Assembly (NCBI GenBank): GCA_023512835.1
Contig: CM042090.1
Coordinates: 52,749,365-52,813,364, forward strand
Direction of reading: 5' to 3'
Length of the DNA: 64,000 nucleotides
DNA from: Taxillus chinensis
Lineage: Eukaryota > Streptophyta > Magnoliopsida > Santalales > Loranthaceae
The position numbers and the translations under genes were made by a program. The notes beneath the pieces are model-generated. The model was not told where the DNA came from. It made no database searches and saw only the letters and a list, made by a program, of their open reading frames with translations. Shown here piece after piece: positions 1-12,200 of this stretch (its first letter is position 1; the number at the start of each line of letters is the position of its first letter).

Positions 1-129
1 TTTGCTTGAGAAAGCATGCTTGGAGCTGCTGATTTGCTTTAGTTAGTTTAACATTAATTATTCTTCCGGTCTAATCACTGACTATTGTTTTCTATATATC
101 TTTTTATTCTCCACTTCATTAAATTGTAG
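1..129 (+). other. NRPA2 intron, 3' part
   Basis: AT-rich noncoding DNA ending in a TAG acceptor at 127-129. It is the 3' part of an intron whose donor lies left of the window. I see no coding or repeat signal. Confidence 0.6.
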
Positions 130-203
130 GTTGCTGATGCTGTGCTAAGAGAATACATATTTGTGCACCTTGACAAGAATTATGACAAATTCAATCTCCT
201 CAT
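130..203 (+). CDS. NRPA2: NRPA2 window exon 1
   Basis: Twenty-four codons plus two bases, starting [15 protein letters not shown]. The acceptor is TTGTAG. The donor GT at 204 was preferred to the GT at 208 because it leaves a split Ile codon that continues into LLIFMLQ in exon 2, as expected for the family. Confidence 0.85.
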
Positions 204-3200
204 GTTGGTTGCCTTCTCAGCTATCTGAATTTTTATTAAGTCCATATTAATAACTTTTTATGCCTTCGCCCAGGCCAAGAAAATTTCACATTATTCCATT
301 ATGACTTGCAATATTTAGGCAATGACTATTTTCTTTCCTTTTTTGTGCACCAGGGATCTTCTCTTTATGATCACATTATTAATTTGTTTTTGTTTTGTTT
401 TCTTTAAAGTTTTATGTTGCAGAGGCTTTTTTCACTTGTTGATCAAACGTCTGCACCAGATAATCCCGATGCATTGCAAAATCAGGAAGTGTTGCTACCT
501 GGTCACTTGATTACCATTTATCTTAAGGTAGAAGGGAGTATTTTTGAATTTTATTTATCAATGAATATTCTCTGTTTAAAAAAAAAGGGAGTGTTGCCAC
601 CCTGGTCTCTTGATTACCATTTATCTTAAGGTAGAGGGAATATTTTTGCATTGTATTTATCATTTTTTTTTGATAGGTACATTGTATTTATCATTGATCT
701 TCTCTGTTTGAAAAAACAGATAGGTCTGTACGATGCCTAGGTGATCTAAAATGTGCATCCCTCAGTTCAGTTCTCTCTCTCTCTGAGTTAACACTATAGG
801 CTGTTTAGGTTTTTTCTAATGCAGAGCATCCACACCTGTATAAATAATTAATGGACTCAAAGATGCTATTGCCTAATTATTTAAAAGTTTCCGTTGGAAA
901 AGAAATGACACATTGTTCCAGCATCCAAGTAATCAATGTCCTACAGAACATCCCTGTTCTTGTACTAAATTTAATGCCATCTTGTGCCTAGTTATCGTTG
1001 AACTGCATGTGATTCTTGTTTTGCCAGACCGCCGCTTTATGCTTATCCCATAATGGTACCTTTATATTTTTCTTGTCATGATAGGAAAAATTGCAAGAGT
1101 GGCTGAATAAGGGAAGACAACTTCTTCAAGATGAGATGAAAAAGACGAACACAAAATTTCAAATTAGCAGCTGTATGTCTTGTTCGTAAGCATTCTTGTA
1201 ACAAAATGCAAGCTTCCATTTGTTATCTGAAATTACAATGATCATTATGAACAAATCACAAGCATTAGTTCTGGAGGAAATAGATACTGCATCAATAACT
1301 CATGCCTATAATTAGGTTTAAAACACATGCTAAGATTTACTGTGTATTTTTTTGTTACTTCTATGTATAGTTTATTTCAAAGTAACAAGAATGTAACTCC
1401 AATTACTGTTGCCGGTAGCCTGAATTTGATTCCACCAATACACGAAATTAAGTACTATTCGATGCTGGATTTGAGGATGCCTATTGTTATATATATATAT
1501 AAATCTTACTTCCATTATTTAATATGTACTAATATTATAGCTATATATTAAAATTAGTTATTGAGTTAATATTATGTTAATTAATATAAGAGTTTTAAAT
1601 TTTATTTATATAAATGTGATGCCTTAAATATAAAAAATTTATGTACTTGTTTTAAAATTTTAAACAATATATAGTTTATTACAATCTATATAGATATAGA
1701 TAGAAAGTTGATGAATTGATAATTATAAATATTATAAGATATTTATTATCGTGTAAATTGTTATGCAAAATTTATTTGCGCTTTGAAGTATTGGTTACAT
1801 TGATTTTGTCAATTTATATTTACTATTTAAATATTTTTATAAGATATTTATATACTATTTGAATTATCTATTATAATTTTTATATTAATTTAATATAAAA
1901 TTATATAAATGCATACGTTTTGATTATTTTAAATGGCATATTTGGCAATATATTAAAATTATAGTTTAAAGTTCAATTATAATAAAGTATAAATTTATTG
2001 AAAGTTGTTTTAAAGGGCAATTATAGTATAATTTTTTTAAAGTGATATTATTGGGTATTTCAATTTTGTAAACTTAGTATGATATGTATAGATTATAGAC
2101 ATACGCACATAATATTTTAATGAAGAGAAAAGGGTTGGTGATCTCAATTTTGGGATGTAGATCCTTTTTCCTTCCCCTATATTTTTTTCATGACAAAATA
2201 TGAGTATCTTCTTCATGATACATGAAGGTGCATAGTTTTTTTTTTTGGTGAAAGAAAGTACATATAAATAAAACAAGAAAAAAACTGAGGTCATCATCAT
2301 GACACTGGCTAGATGTGACCAACTTTTCAGTGGGGACAAGAAGTTCAAAATGGTTGCTGCCTCTTTTGGATTCTCCTAGTAACACAGAAACCTAGAAGCA
2401 AATTCATGAGAATTTTATGCCACATACCAAGTACCAACCATCAAACGCCTCTTGTCATAAAGAATCGTTCTGTTATGTTCTTACCAATTTGTCCAAATAA
2501 TGGCCTCAGGCAGCACGTGTAGGCATAGGGCCTTCAATTTTATGGTTAAATAAAACCTGTTTCAAATCAAAATTTGACCATTTATATGTTATACTTTTAA
2601 AAGCAATCTGGATTGACGGGGATGATAATTCTTATACTCAGTGGAGGCAGGAGGTTGAAACCCACCTGTGCATTTGGTAGAAAATTTAGTTAGTTTATCT
2701 GTGTCTCCATTCCTAAGCTGTTTTTTTCTCTCCTTTGTGCCCATTAAAAGGTTTATATTTGGAACCTGACAAACTTTAGTTTTAACATAATCCTATTGAA
2801 CAATCCCAAGTACTGTTTTGTTTGTCTCCAACTTGAACAATCCCAATTACTCACTAAAAAAATGAACAATCCCAAGTACTCACTGTTGTGATGTTGCAAT
2901 GAGTGTGTTATGTTTGGGAGAGATTAATTTGATTTCTTTTGTTGCCTGAGATAATGCAGTAGCTGATGTGAAGAGGTTGATGGAGAAAAATTCTACACGA
3001 CATATCTGTTTAGCTATTGAAACGTTTTTGAAAAGTGGAAGGCTGATCACCCAAACGGGGTTAGATTTACAGCAGGTATTCATTTATTAGAGCATTTCCT
3101 AACTGTTTTAACTGCACGAATTATATGAAATTGGATGAGTTAGTTCTTTTTTACTGCTAATTTGTGATATTTAAGCATTTTGTACAGTTAATTGTAAAAT

Positions 3201-6200
3201 GTAAACCCAGTGTAATAAAAATTGTCAATGGCAGAAATATCTTAACCTTATACTATACTAATATAGTACTTTCTTATATATTTATATATGTACTGTAAAT
3301 ATTTTTTGTATTTACTCAGTAATTTTATTATAGTCTTGGTGGGTGTAAGAGTTTTCGAGGGAATATGATTAATGCCAACGTACATAATGAACAAGAGATT
3401 TTTTTTATGGAGCTGAATCAATTCTTTGTGTTAAAAATAGTCCTAATTATGGTCAGCTTGGTAAATGGTGTGAGTGTTGATGTGTCAGGACCTCTGTTTC
3501 TGATTTAGAGTCTGTCTGGTAATGTGAATAAGTTGGTCAAATTAGCATAGGAGTGTTTAAGTTGCTTCAAAAAGTGTTAGGTATTGTATTTTGGAATAGT
3601 TGTCAGTTGTTTTCTTTAACTGTTACCATAAATTTTAGAATGGGTTTTCCCTCATTATGGATTGTGCCACAGTAAGTAGCTACTCCACATGAATTATTTA
3701 AATTTTGTTTCTTTTGCATTTACAAAATTGCATGTATGCTGCCTCTTTGTGAGAGATATTGGTATTTTATAAATGTTAACTTGTTTTTTGACACAGGTAA
3801 ATCTATTTGTATATAAGTACCTATATACATGAGAGAGGGAGGGATGGAGGGAGGGAGACCTGAGATACCTTTAGGTAAATTCATTTGAGGCCTGAAAAAT
3901 CTGCACAAATGAACAAAAAAGACAATTAAACCCCTCTGCATTGTCAGTGGTATATATGTTTTTTGTCAAAACACAAAATTTTACTAAATCCACCAAAAAA
4001 GTGACTCAAAGTTACAATAGATGACAAACACTAAGAAGGTTTAAACATTTGTTACCTGTTAGTATAGGGCATGTTACAACACACACCAATGCCTAACAAC
4101 AACAAAGGCTAGAATCCCCCCTCCTTGGTCACATTGGAAAGTAAACCTTCAGATGCTATCTTCCAGCTCACCAATCTTCTTTCAACCCTCTACCACTGGA
4201 TGCCCATGTAGGTGCAGAGAGGGAGCGAGAGAGGGACTGAGTACTCATTCGTAAATTTATCTAAGGCAGCTGCAAATTATTTCGCTTCTAAGAATCATAT
4301 ATATATAAGGTGAATTTATCAGAGGAGCCTAAAGTACTCATTCGTAAATTTATCTAAGGCACACACAAATTATCTTACTTCTAAGAATTTTTAATATATA
4401 TATATATATTCATCCGGGAAAGAACATAACATACTTACATTTGGATTTTGACATGTGGGGTCCTTTCATCAAAGGGTTAAAAAAATAATTAATAAGGTAT
4501 CATTAATTTATAGAGTTAAACTAGTTCTAAATTGTTAGAACATATGAAAATTTTCTTTTCTTCATGGTATGAGCCCTCACTTTGGCCCTTATGTTTAAAC
4601 CTAATAAAATCCAATTAAGTCCAAATTAGGTACTTCCGGTTGTATTGATTCAAAGAACATGGAAAATATGAATACTTATTTACTTTTGTGAAGTTTGAAG
4701 ATGTATAGGGTATTCCATTACTTTATGGTAATTTGACCACCTTATGGTAATTTACTAATTTTATTTTTTGTATTAGAAATTTTTAATGGTAAATTAAAGA
4801 CTTCATGCATCTTTGAACTTCATGAATATTATTAGGCCTTCATATATGTATTGTTCTTTCAATTGGTGCATTTGGAAGTATATAATTATATGCTCATTGG
4901 ACAGGGCACACTGGGAGTGACAATTTTGTCCCGCCCCGACCTAATTTGCCCCATATTGACTAGGCATGGCAACAGGCCGGGTTGGGCTTGGGCACTACCC
5001 GAACCCGACCCGAACCCAACTCGATAGTTTGGGCACTCTGGGTCAGATCGTGTCAGGGTGGTCCAAGGTTTTTTAGCTTAAAAATGCCAGATTGGAGCGA
5101 GCCAGGCAAGACCCGAGCCTGACCCGATGGTATGTCGGGACGGGTTAAAATTGCCATGCCTAGCCCCAACATGCCATCGGGTCGGGCTCGGGTCTTGCCT
5201 GACCCGCACCGATCTGGTATTCTAAAGCAAAATTAAGCTTAAAAATAATACCATGTCCGACCCGACCCGTTCCGATGTGAAGTGCCCAACCAGGTGGATC
5301 GGGACAGGTTCAGGGTAGCCTATAAATTTTTGGGTCAGGTTCGAGTCGGACAGTACCTGAGCCCGATCCGACCCGTTGCCATGCCTAGGGCATACCATAA
5401 CATCTCCATATCTATGTATGTATGGTTGTTTAATTGGCTCAGGGCAACCGTTCTTCCAATATATAACCGTAAACATATTAAAATCCTTCTGTGTGCATCA
5501 GAACATCGGTAGAAGGGAGTGAGCATGAGAATATAAGAATAACTTTGTGAACACGAACATCAGAACAAGGGAGTGAGACGGATTGAAGAAACTTCATAAA
5601 TTTAAATAGTCATTCATACCTACTACCCAAGATGTGTTTTTCCATATATGTATATGTATTCAAACAAGCTTGATAAGTTTAAGTTGTTGAGAAAAGTTTA
5701 CGTTGTATCTTTTTCTTCAGTGTTGTAATTTCTCAATATCTATTGTGTTTATTATTGTCTTTTATTTTAAGGTTGTGCTCCTCAAGGGCCCAACTTTGTT
5801 ATGATGTACATGATAGACTTGGACTTAGTATTGAGTTTTTCCATATATGTATATGCTCATTTTCAATTCCTCAAGGGCCCAACTATGTATATGCACAGCT
5901 TCAGAAAATTGTTTCACAGATGTAGCTTAATAATTTGTGGAATGAGTCCTAGCCTGTATTCGATTTTTTTAATGAAGAGATAAATTAATATTTAATGAAT
6001 CCCAATTGTTTTGTAGCGTGTTGGCATGACATTTCAAGCAGAGAGGCTTAATTATCTTCGTTTTCTTTCACATTTTCGGGCTATTCATCGTGGGGCATCA
6101 TTTGCTGGACATCGATCAACAAATGTGAGAAAGCTGTTACCAGAGTATGTCATTGTCCCACCTATTTATTCATCTATAATGTAATGTTTTAGTTGCATTA

Positions 6201-9200
6201 AGCTTCAATTTAATAATTATATTTGTACTGTTCAGGTCTTTTGGTTTTATTTGTCCGGTTCACACACCCGATGGTGAGCTATGTGGATTGCTCAACCATA
6301 TGACTGCTGCATGCCGTAAGAAATTTTCTGTTCTCTAGATCTTATTTTGTACATATGTTTGATTACTGTGTGTGACTAATGCTCTGATTATTTTTTGTGA
6401 GTTTTTTTTATTAATAAATACTATTTTCTGTCCTATGAAACATTATCATTCAAGCCCAAAATGAGAACAGTTCAAAGCTGCTTTAAAGAGTTATTAGGAA
6501 AGAATTCTTGAACTCCTAAAAAATTGTTGACGTTTGCCACTCTGAGTTATTTAGATTGTTCCCTTTCTGTTGGTATCAAGGTAATCATATAATCATATAT
6601 CGGGGCTTTGAATTAACAAAACTTATTTATAAGGGCTCAAAGTAGATATGTACAAAAAGTCACATATATGTTTCACTGCCTTTTCTGATTCTGTGCAGTG
6701 CTTATTGTATGGATGTTTATTCATTTTTAAATTGTGTCATGTGTTATGTAATAATTTATTTGTTAGGATTATTCATGAATCAAGATGTATCGCTAATTTT
6801 TTTTACAATCATTTTATGTCAGGGATTACTTCATATTATGATTCACAAGGAACTCTTAAAGATTTTTTTAAGATACGAAAATCTATTATCAACGTTTTGG
6901 TAGATTTAGGAATGCAGCCTTCAGTGCCAAAGCTTTTGCAAGCTGGTCCACCAGAAGTTCTTTCTGTTCTTTTGGATGGTTGTGTGGTTGGGTTTTTTCT
7001 TCATAGTACAGTCCAGAAAGCCGTCTCTCACCTTCGGAAACTAAAAGTGTTAATGCCCACGATGGTTTGTTTTGTCAACTTTGGTATATTTATTTCCCAA
7101 TTTCTTTTCATCGACCTTTCTAATATTATATACTGCAGATACCTGCTGATATGGAGGTGGGATATGTTCCTGTGAGCATAGGGGGAGCATATCCTGGTTT
7201 GTACCTTTTTACTTCTCCATCTAGATTTGTTCGACCAGTTAGAAATGTCAGTGTTTCTTCTGAGGGTGGACATGATATTGAACTTATTGGGCCATTTGAA
7301 CAGGTACTATATATATATATACACCGTTTCTTTGTGATTTAGTTTGTTCTTTTACTGCATATGGTCCAAATTATGTTGGCCCTTTTAAGCTCTGAATATA
7401 CATGGATTGTTTTTTTAGGTATATATGGAAATTAAATGCCCTGATGGTGGTGATGCGGGGAGAAGAAATTGTATTCCTGCTACTCATGAAGAAATCCACC
7501 CAACTGACATGCTCAGCGTGGTTGCCAATCTTACACCTTGGTCTGATCATAACCAGAGTCCTCGCAATATGTACCAGTGTCAGGTTCTTTTTCTCCTTTT
7601 ATCCTTTTGAATTTGTTTGAGACATTTATAGGTGTCCTAATCAGATTTTATTATTATATTTTGCCTGTTCCGGAATTCAAAGATGGCAAAACAAACAATG
7701 GGTTTCTCTGCTCAGGCGATACATTGTCGCGCCGACCAAAAGATGTACCATCTTCAGGTTTTTCAGCCTTACCTCTAGATATATTTGGAAATTTTGTATG
7801 TTTGTTTCTGTTTCTTCATTTTTCAATCTAATTTGTTTTTAATCTTAATAGTATTTGTAGTTTTCATATGATATCTACATTTTGGATATAGGGGTGCAGT
7901 TTTGTTTCTAATACTGAGATGATGCCGTTTGTATTTTCCTGCAGCTCACCTAAGTTGTTGGAAATTTGTGTAAAAAGCATCGAAATACTTTTTTAATCAA
8001 TATTGTTGGATTTTAAAAACGAACTTAACTCACGTTGTGTTTGTAAAAAATGAAAATTTACAATATTGATTGTACAGTTTTAAAGCATTGACTTTTTAAC
8101 CTATGAGAAGTCTAATTTATTTCTCTCTAAATTTAATATATTTAGCGATTGAATAATTAATTTTCATACATTGACTAGATATCAATACATAAACTGGCTA
8201 GGACTACTAAGGAACCACAAACTAATCCATATGGATGCAAGGGGGTACTTTGATTGCAAAACACTGCCTTGCATATTTTAGAACAGTGCATTGTCATGGA
8301 ATCATTGTATTTTCTACCTATAATTTCACTTTTTTGATGACATGTTCCCATGCAAGTTGAATATATGATCTTATGTTTTGATCAGGATTCTGATCTTGGC
8401 TCCTAATTTTCCAACATTTTGGAATCATATCTGATTATAAGTTTTTGTTTTAACCACTCATTAATTTTTCATGTCATTAGCTGCATGGTTGAAAGGAAAT
8501 ATCATATATATATTTTTGCTTTTAATTGAGGCTTCCATGGTATTCATTATTGTTAGGTTTGGTGTGGGTCTTCCCATCCGTGGGTTGTTTTTTTTTGTGT
8601 ATGTGGGTTGTATTTGGAGAAGTGTGTTATAATTGAACTACTTCTGGTTCATTTTTGTCTTCGATCAATGTTTTTCCGATGGAAGTATCTTGTCTTGTTG
8701 TCATTGTAGCACCACGTGGGGCCTCTTTGTTGTTGTGGCAATGCTATTGTACTCAGACCTTTTTTTCTTCTTCTTATGTTTGAGAAAGCATCATGTTAGT
8801 TCTTGTTATTGTGTGGTATGTTGTGTGGTGTATTGTTGTTGATGCATTTGTAGAACACACTTCATGTTTGTGTCTTTGTGATAAAGCTGTGACATCCTTT
8901 GTTTCCTCATTATTGTATCCACCGAGCATGTTTTTGTTCCGAAACATTGCAACTATAATTTTTGTGCAAATAATGCAAGAGTAATGCTTGAAGGAGAGGG
9001 TTGGCTAATATATTATTATCTAGAATGTTTTCGTAACAAGTTGAAATTTGTGAAATAATTTTTGCTCGTGGCAGTGTATTGAGAAAAGTTGAAAAGTATT
9101 ATAGAAAATTATTTCTTTCTCATATATGATTGAGTACATACAACCATGTATATACACATGAAAGGTTAGACCTAACTTGAGTAAGAAATCTTATTTAAGT

Positions 9201-12200
9201 AATCCAAAAATCACATAGCTAATTTACCTTAAATTAATGAAAGCTAATTTCTACAGCTGTAATACAAAAATATAACTTTTCAATTCTCCCCCTTACATTA
9301 GCATAAAGATATCACACATGTTGGCGCCCCAATCGGGAGCGCAGGTACCTCGTCCGGAGCTTTTACTCCCTACTTACGCTTGCCTGAACTGCGAGTTTTC
9401 CTTGGCGGAGTATTTGAAAGGCGCGGGTGCCCTCCCGGGTGGCCTTCTTTGCTTGGACTGTAGTCTTGGGGAAGATTTTGACTGCTGATCATTTGCGGTG
9501 CCAGGGTTTTGTTTTGGCTAGCCGGTGCTACATGTGTAAGTCTTCGGCGGAGCATGTGGATCATCTTTTTCCTTTATTGCCCTTATGCTAGGGGTTTGTG
9601 GGATATGATTCTGGGTCTTTTTGGCATCCTGTGGGTGATGCCTTCGTCTTTCTGTGCGTTGTTTGTTGGTTGGCTCGGCGGTGTGGGGCGGCATTCGGCT
9701 GTGTGGCGTGCTGTCCCTCATTGCATTCTTTGGAGTATTTGGCGGGAGAGGAATGCGCAGGTGTTTGATGATCGGGAAAGGCCCCTGCTGAGTTTTTTTT
9801 TTTTTTTCGTTTTTTGGGAGATTGGTTGTATGCGTCAGGCGGGTTGCATTTTCTTCCGTTTGGGATGTTGTCAATGTGTGTTCCTTTTGATTGGGTTGCG
9901 GTCTTCGCTTTGTAATTTTATTTTTTCGCGCACTTCTTGTGTGTGATTTGTTATTAATCAATAAATTATTCTTATCTATCAAAAAAATGTTCAACTTGGA
10001 TAAAGATATATGAAAAGAATCACTAATAATTGCATGAGTCATTATATCAATCAATTGATTTGTTTTCTTAATGTAAGAAATCTATATTATATCAAAATTT
10101 AAATTATTTTTGATGTATTTTTTGTCGAGTTCAATAGTAGGATTATTGTTGTATGAGATTATTAGCCATCTCAATAACAATTGTATTATCATAAAAAAGC
10201 ATCACTATCTTCTGAGGGCCGTAATTAATATCTTTCAAAAGAATATGCAGCCATGTGAGCTCTTGAATAACATGATGAAGAGCACAATATTCGGATTCTG
10301 CGCTAGACGTAGAAACCATATTTTATTTCTTTGCCCAATTTGCTATACCTTTTTTTTTCTTTAATATATTGTTTCTTTATTTGTAAAAAAAATTAAGTGA
10401 CCATGAAGGAAAATATTCTTCACATTAAATTATTATAATGTCGTGTCTAAATTAGCTGAAGTGAAAAGAGAAAAAATAACTCTTAAGAGTATTCATTTAA
10501 GCTACATGAGTTAATCCCATATGTTTGAGTGTAACCTTTGACAACATAAACACCCATTTACATCCCATTGTTTTCTTGTTCAAAGGTAACTCGATCATGT
10601 CCCAAGTAAAATTCTTCTGAAGGGCTTTCATTTCTTCTATAATGCAAACTTCCGTTTGGGATTTTTAAGAGCTTTTTGAAAGTGACTAGGATTAGGCACA
10701 AAAGACTACCAAAGAGTAAAAGCAAGGTGACACTTGAGCAGACGATGATAAGAGATAAAATCAGAAATAAAATAAACATCATAGATTAATTGATCATTTG
10801 AATTTGGAGTGATATGAGAAAGAGAGAAGTACCTCAGGAATCAGAGTTGTATGGTCAATTGACGAAGAATCTTTTAATGACACGATAGGATCATTGAGAG
10901 ATGGATTAGAGTCGATAGTAGCATTTTGTCTTATGTAATATTTGTAAAACATCCAAGCTGACCTTTTATTTTTACTTGATTCAACTATTACATGATTAGG
11001 ATCAATAACCCAAGTATTTCTAGTAGAGAAAATTAAAGCCAATGTAGAGGCACCACATGAGAAGTAGGAGATGGAGGACATGCCATTTGAACCTTCTCAC
11101 ATACTCTAAGCTTACAAGTAGTCAAAGCAACAAGTGACATACACCACAACACAAAGCATAGGTCAATCTCTAACAGTCAATCCAAAAACATGTTAGTTGT
11201 CAAGACAGAGGCCACAGTTTAGAAAAGCATAGTATGACTTGTCGCTTGTCGAGGCAGAGACCACGGTTTTTAAAAACACATTATGACGTGTCACTTGTTG
11301 AGGCAAAGATCACGTTTTTGAAAAAAAGTAACATAAGAGGAAGAAAAGCTTATGGTGGCATACGGTGGCAGCAAGAGGCAGTGGGGCACAACAGCCTGTT
11401 CTCATGATGTTTACTTCCTGTAGTGGCGCGATGACTGCTGGTAGGGTTGTAACTTAGTTCCCAATAGAGTGTGCGGCACCTTGCACTAGGGCGCAACAAC
11501 CTCTTCTCACACGCACAAAGAGACCACCAAGGCATGGGATGGCTCGTGACCCACGACAACCATCACCATGGAAATGTGTGACAGTGGTGACAGAGGTTCA
11601 TGATGGCTGTGATCAAGATGCATGGTGGTCTTAACATTTGGCAGTGACAGTAAAATGGAGACTCAACAATGATGGTGTGCGATGACCCCTATGGGATGTA
11701 CAAGGCTGGTCAACGACAAGAGGAAAGAGCCACAGAAGAGATAGGCTCTTGCAAGGGTGGCAACCGACAATTAGTGTTTGCCCTGATATCAGGTTGAAAA
11801 GTATTATAGAAAATCAATTTTTTCTCATATTATTGGGTGAATACAACCATATATACACAAGAATGATCAGACCTAACTTGGATAAGAAACCCTATTTAGG
11901 TAACCAAAAAATTACACAACTAATTTATCCTAAATTAATGACGGTTAATACAAAAATACAACTCTTTCCAATTAGAAAAGCTAGACTCTGGTGCCCAGGG
12001 TGCCATTTGGATATTTTATAAATGAAACTAGTATAAACAAATACACTACTCCCTGCTATATTCAGTGCCCTCTTAATTTTTTTTCTTGCTCCATGCTTCT
12101 CATTTTGATGAATAACGTATAAATGAATCTGCTTCATTTATTCATGGAACTTTTATTTTTTTATGGGTCGTGTCTGCTTCTCTCCCTCAACTGTCTCTTG

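Larger units (their letters stand above)
3076..6016 (+). other. NRPA2 intron 4 (2.9 kb)
   Basis: AT-rich intron with no coding signal. It holds a short purine run near 3,830-3,860, a 55-bp direct repeat (4,241-4,388), a foldback MITE (4,961-5,388), and a small duplication of CCTCAAGGGCCCAACT near 5,782 and 5,869. The remainder shows nothing recognisable. Confidence 0.7.
9090..11970 (-). mobile_element. Ty1/copia relic (minus strand), LTRs retained
   Basis: Two related LTRs, 9,090-9,282 (193 bp) and 11,795-11,970 (176 bp), start TGAAAAGTATTATAGAAAAT and end in CTTTTCA or CTTTCCA. A C-rich run next to the left LTR (TCTCCCCCTT) is the complement of a polypurine tract. Next to the right LTR the minus strand reads TGATATCAGGGC, close to the initiator-Met primer site TGGTATCAGAGC. 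Between them the minus strand carries decayed pol: integrase C-terminal remnants (about 11,080-10,790), RT fragments such as GCKWVF (about 10,700-10,440), and an RNase H stretch (STSSAESEY, about 10,310-10,100). A LINE tail is nested within it. The element lies in NRPA2 intron 10, and the left breakpoint of the 24-kb duplication (11,512) falls inside it. Confidence 0.82.

Noticed and set aside
9518..10054. 178-codon open frame on the minus strand
   Set aside because: It is antisense to the LINE zf-RVT domain and extends into copia DNA; composition is Thr/Lys/Pro-rich with no family resemblance.
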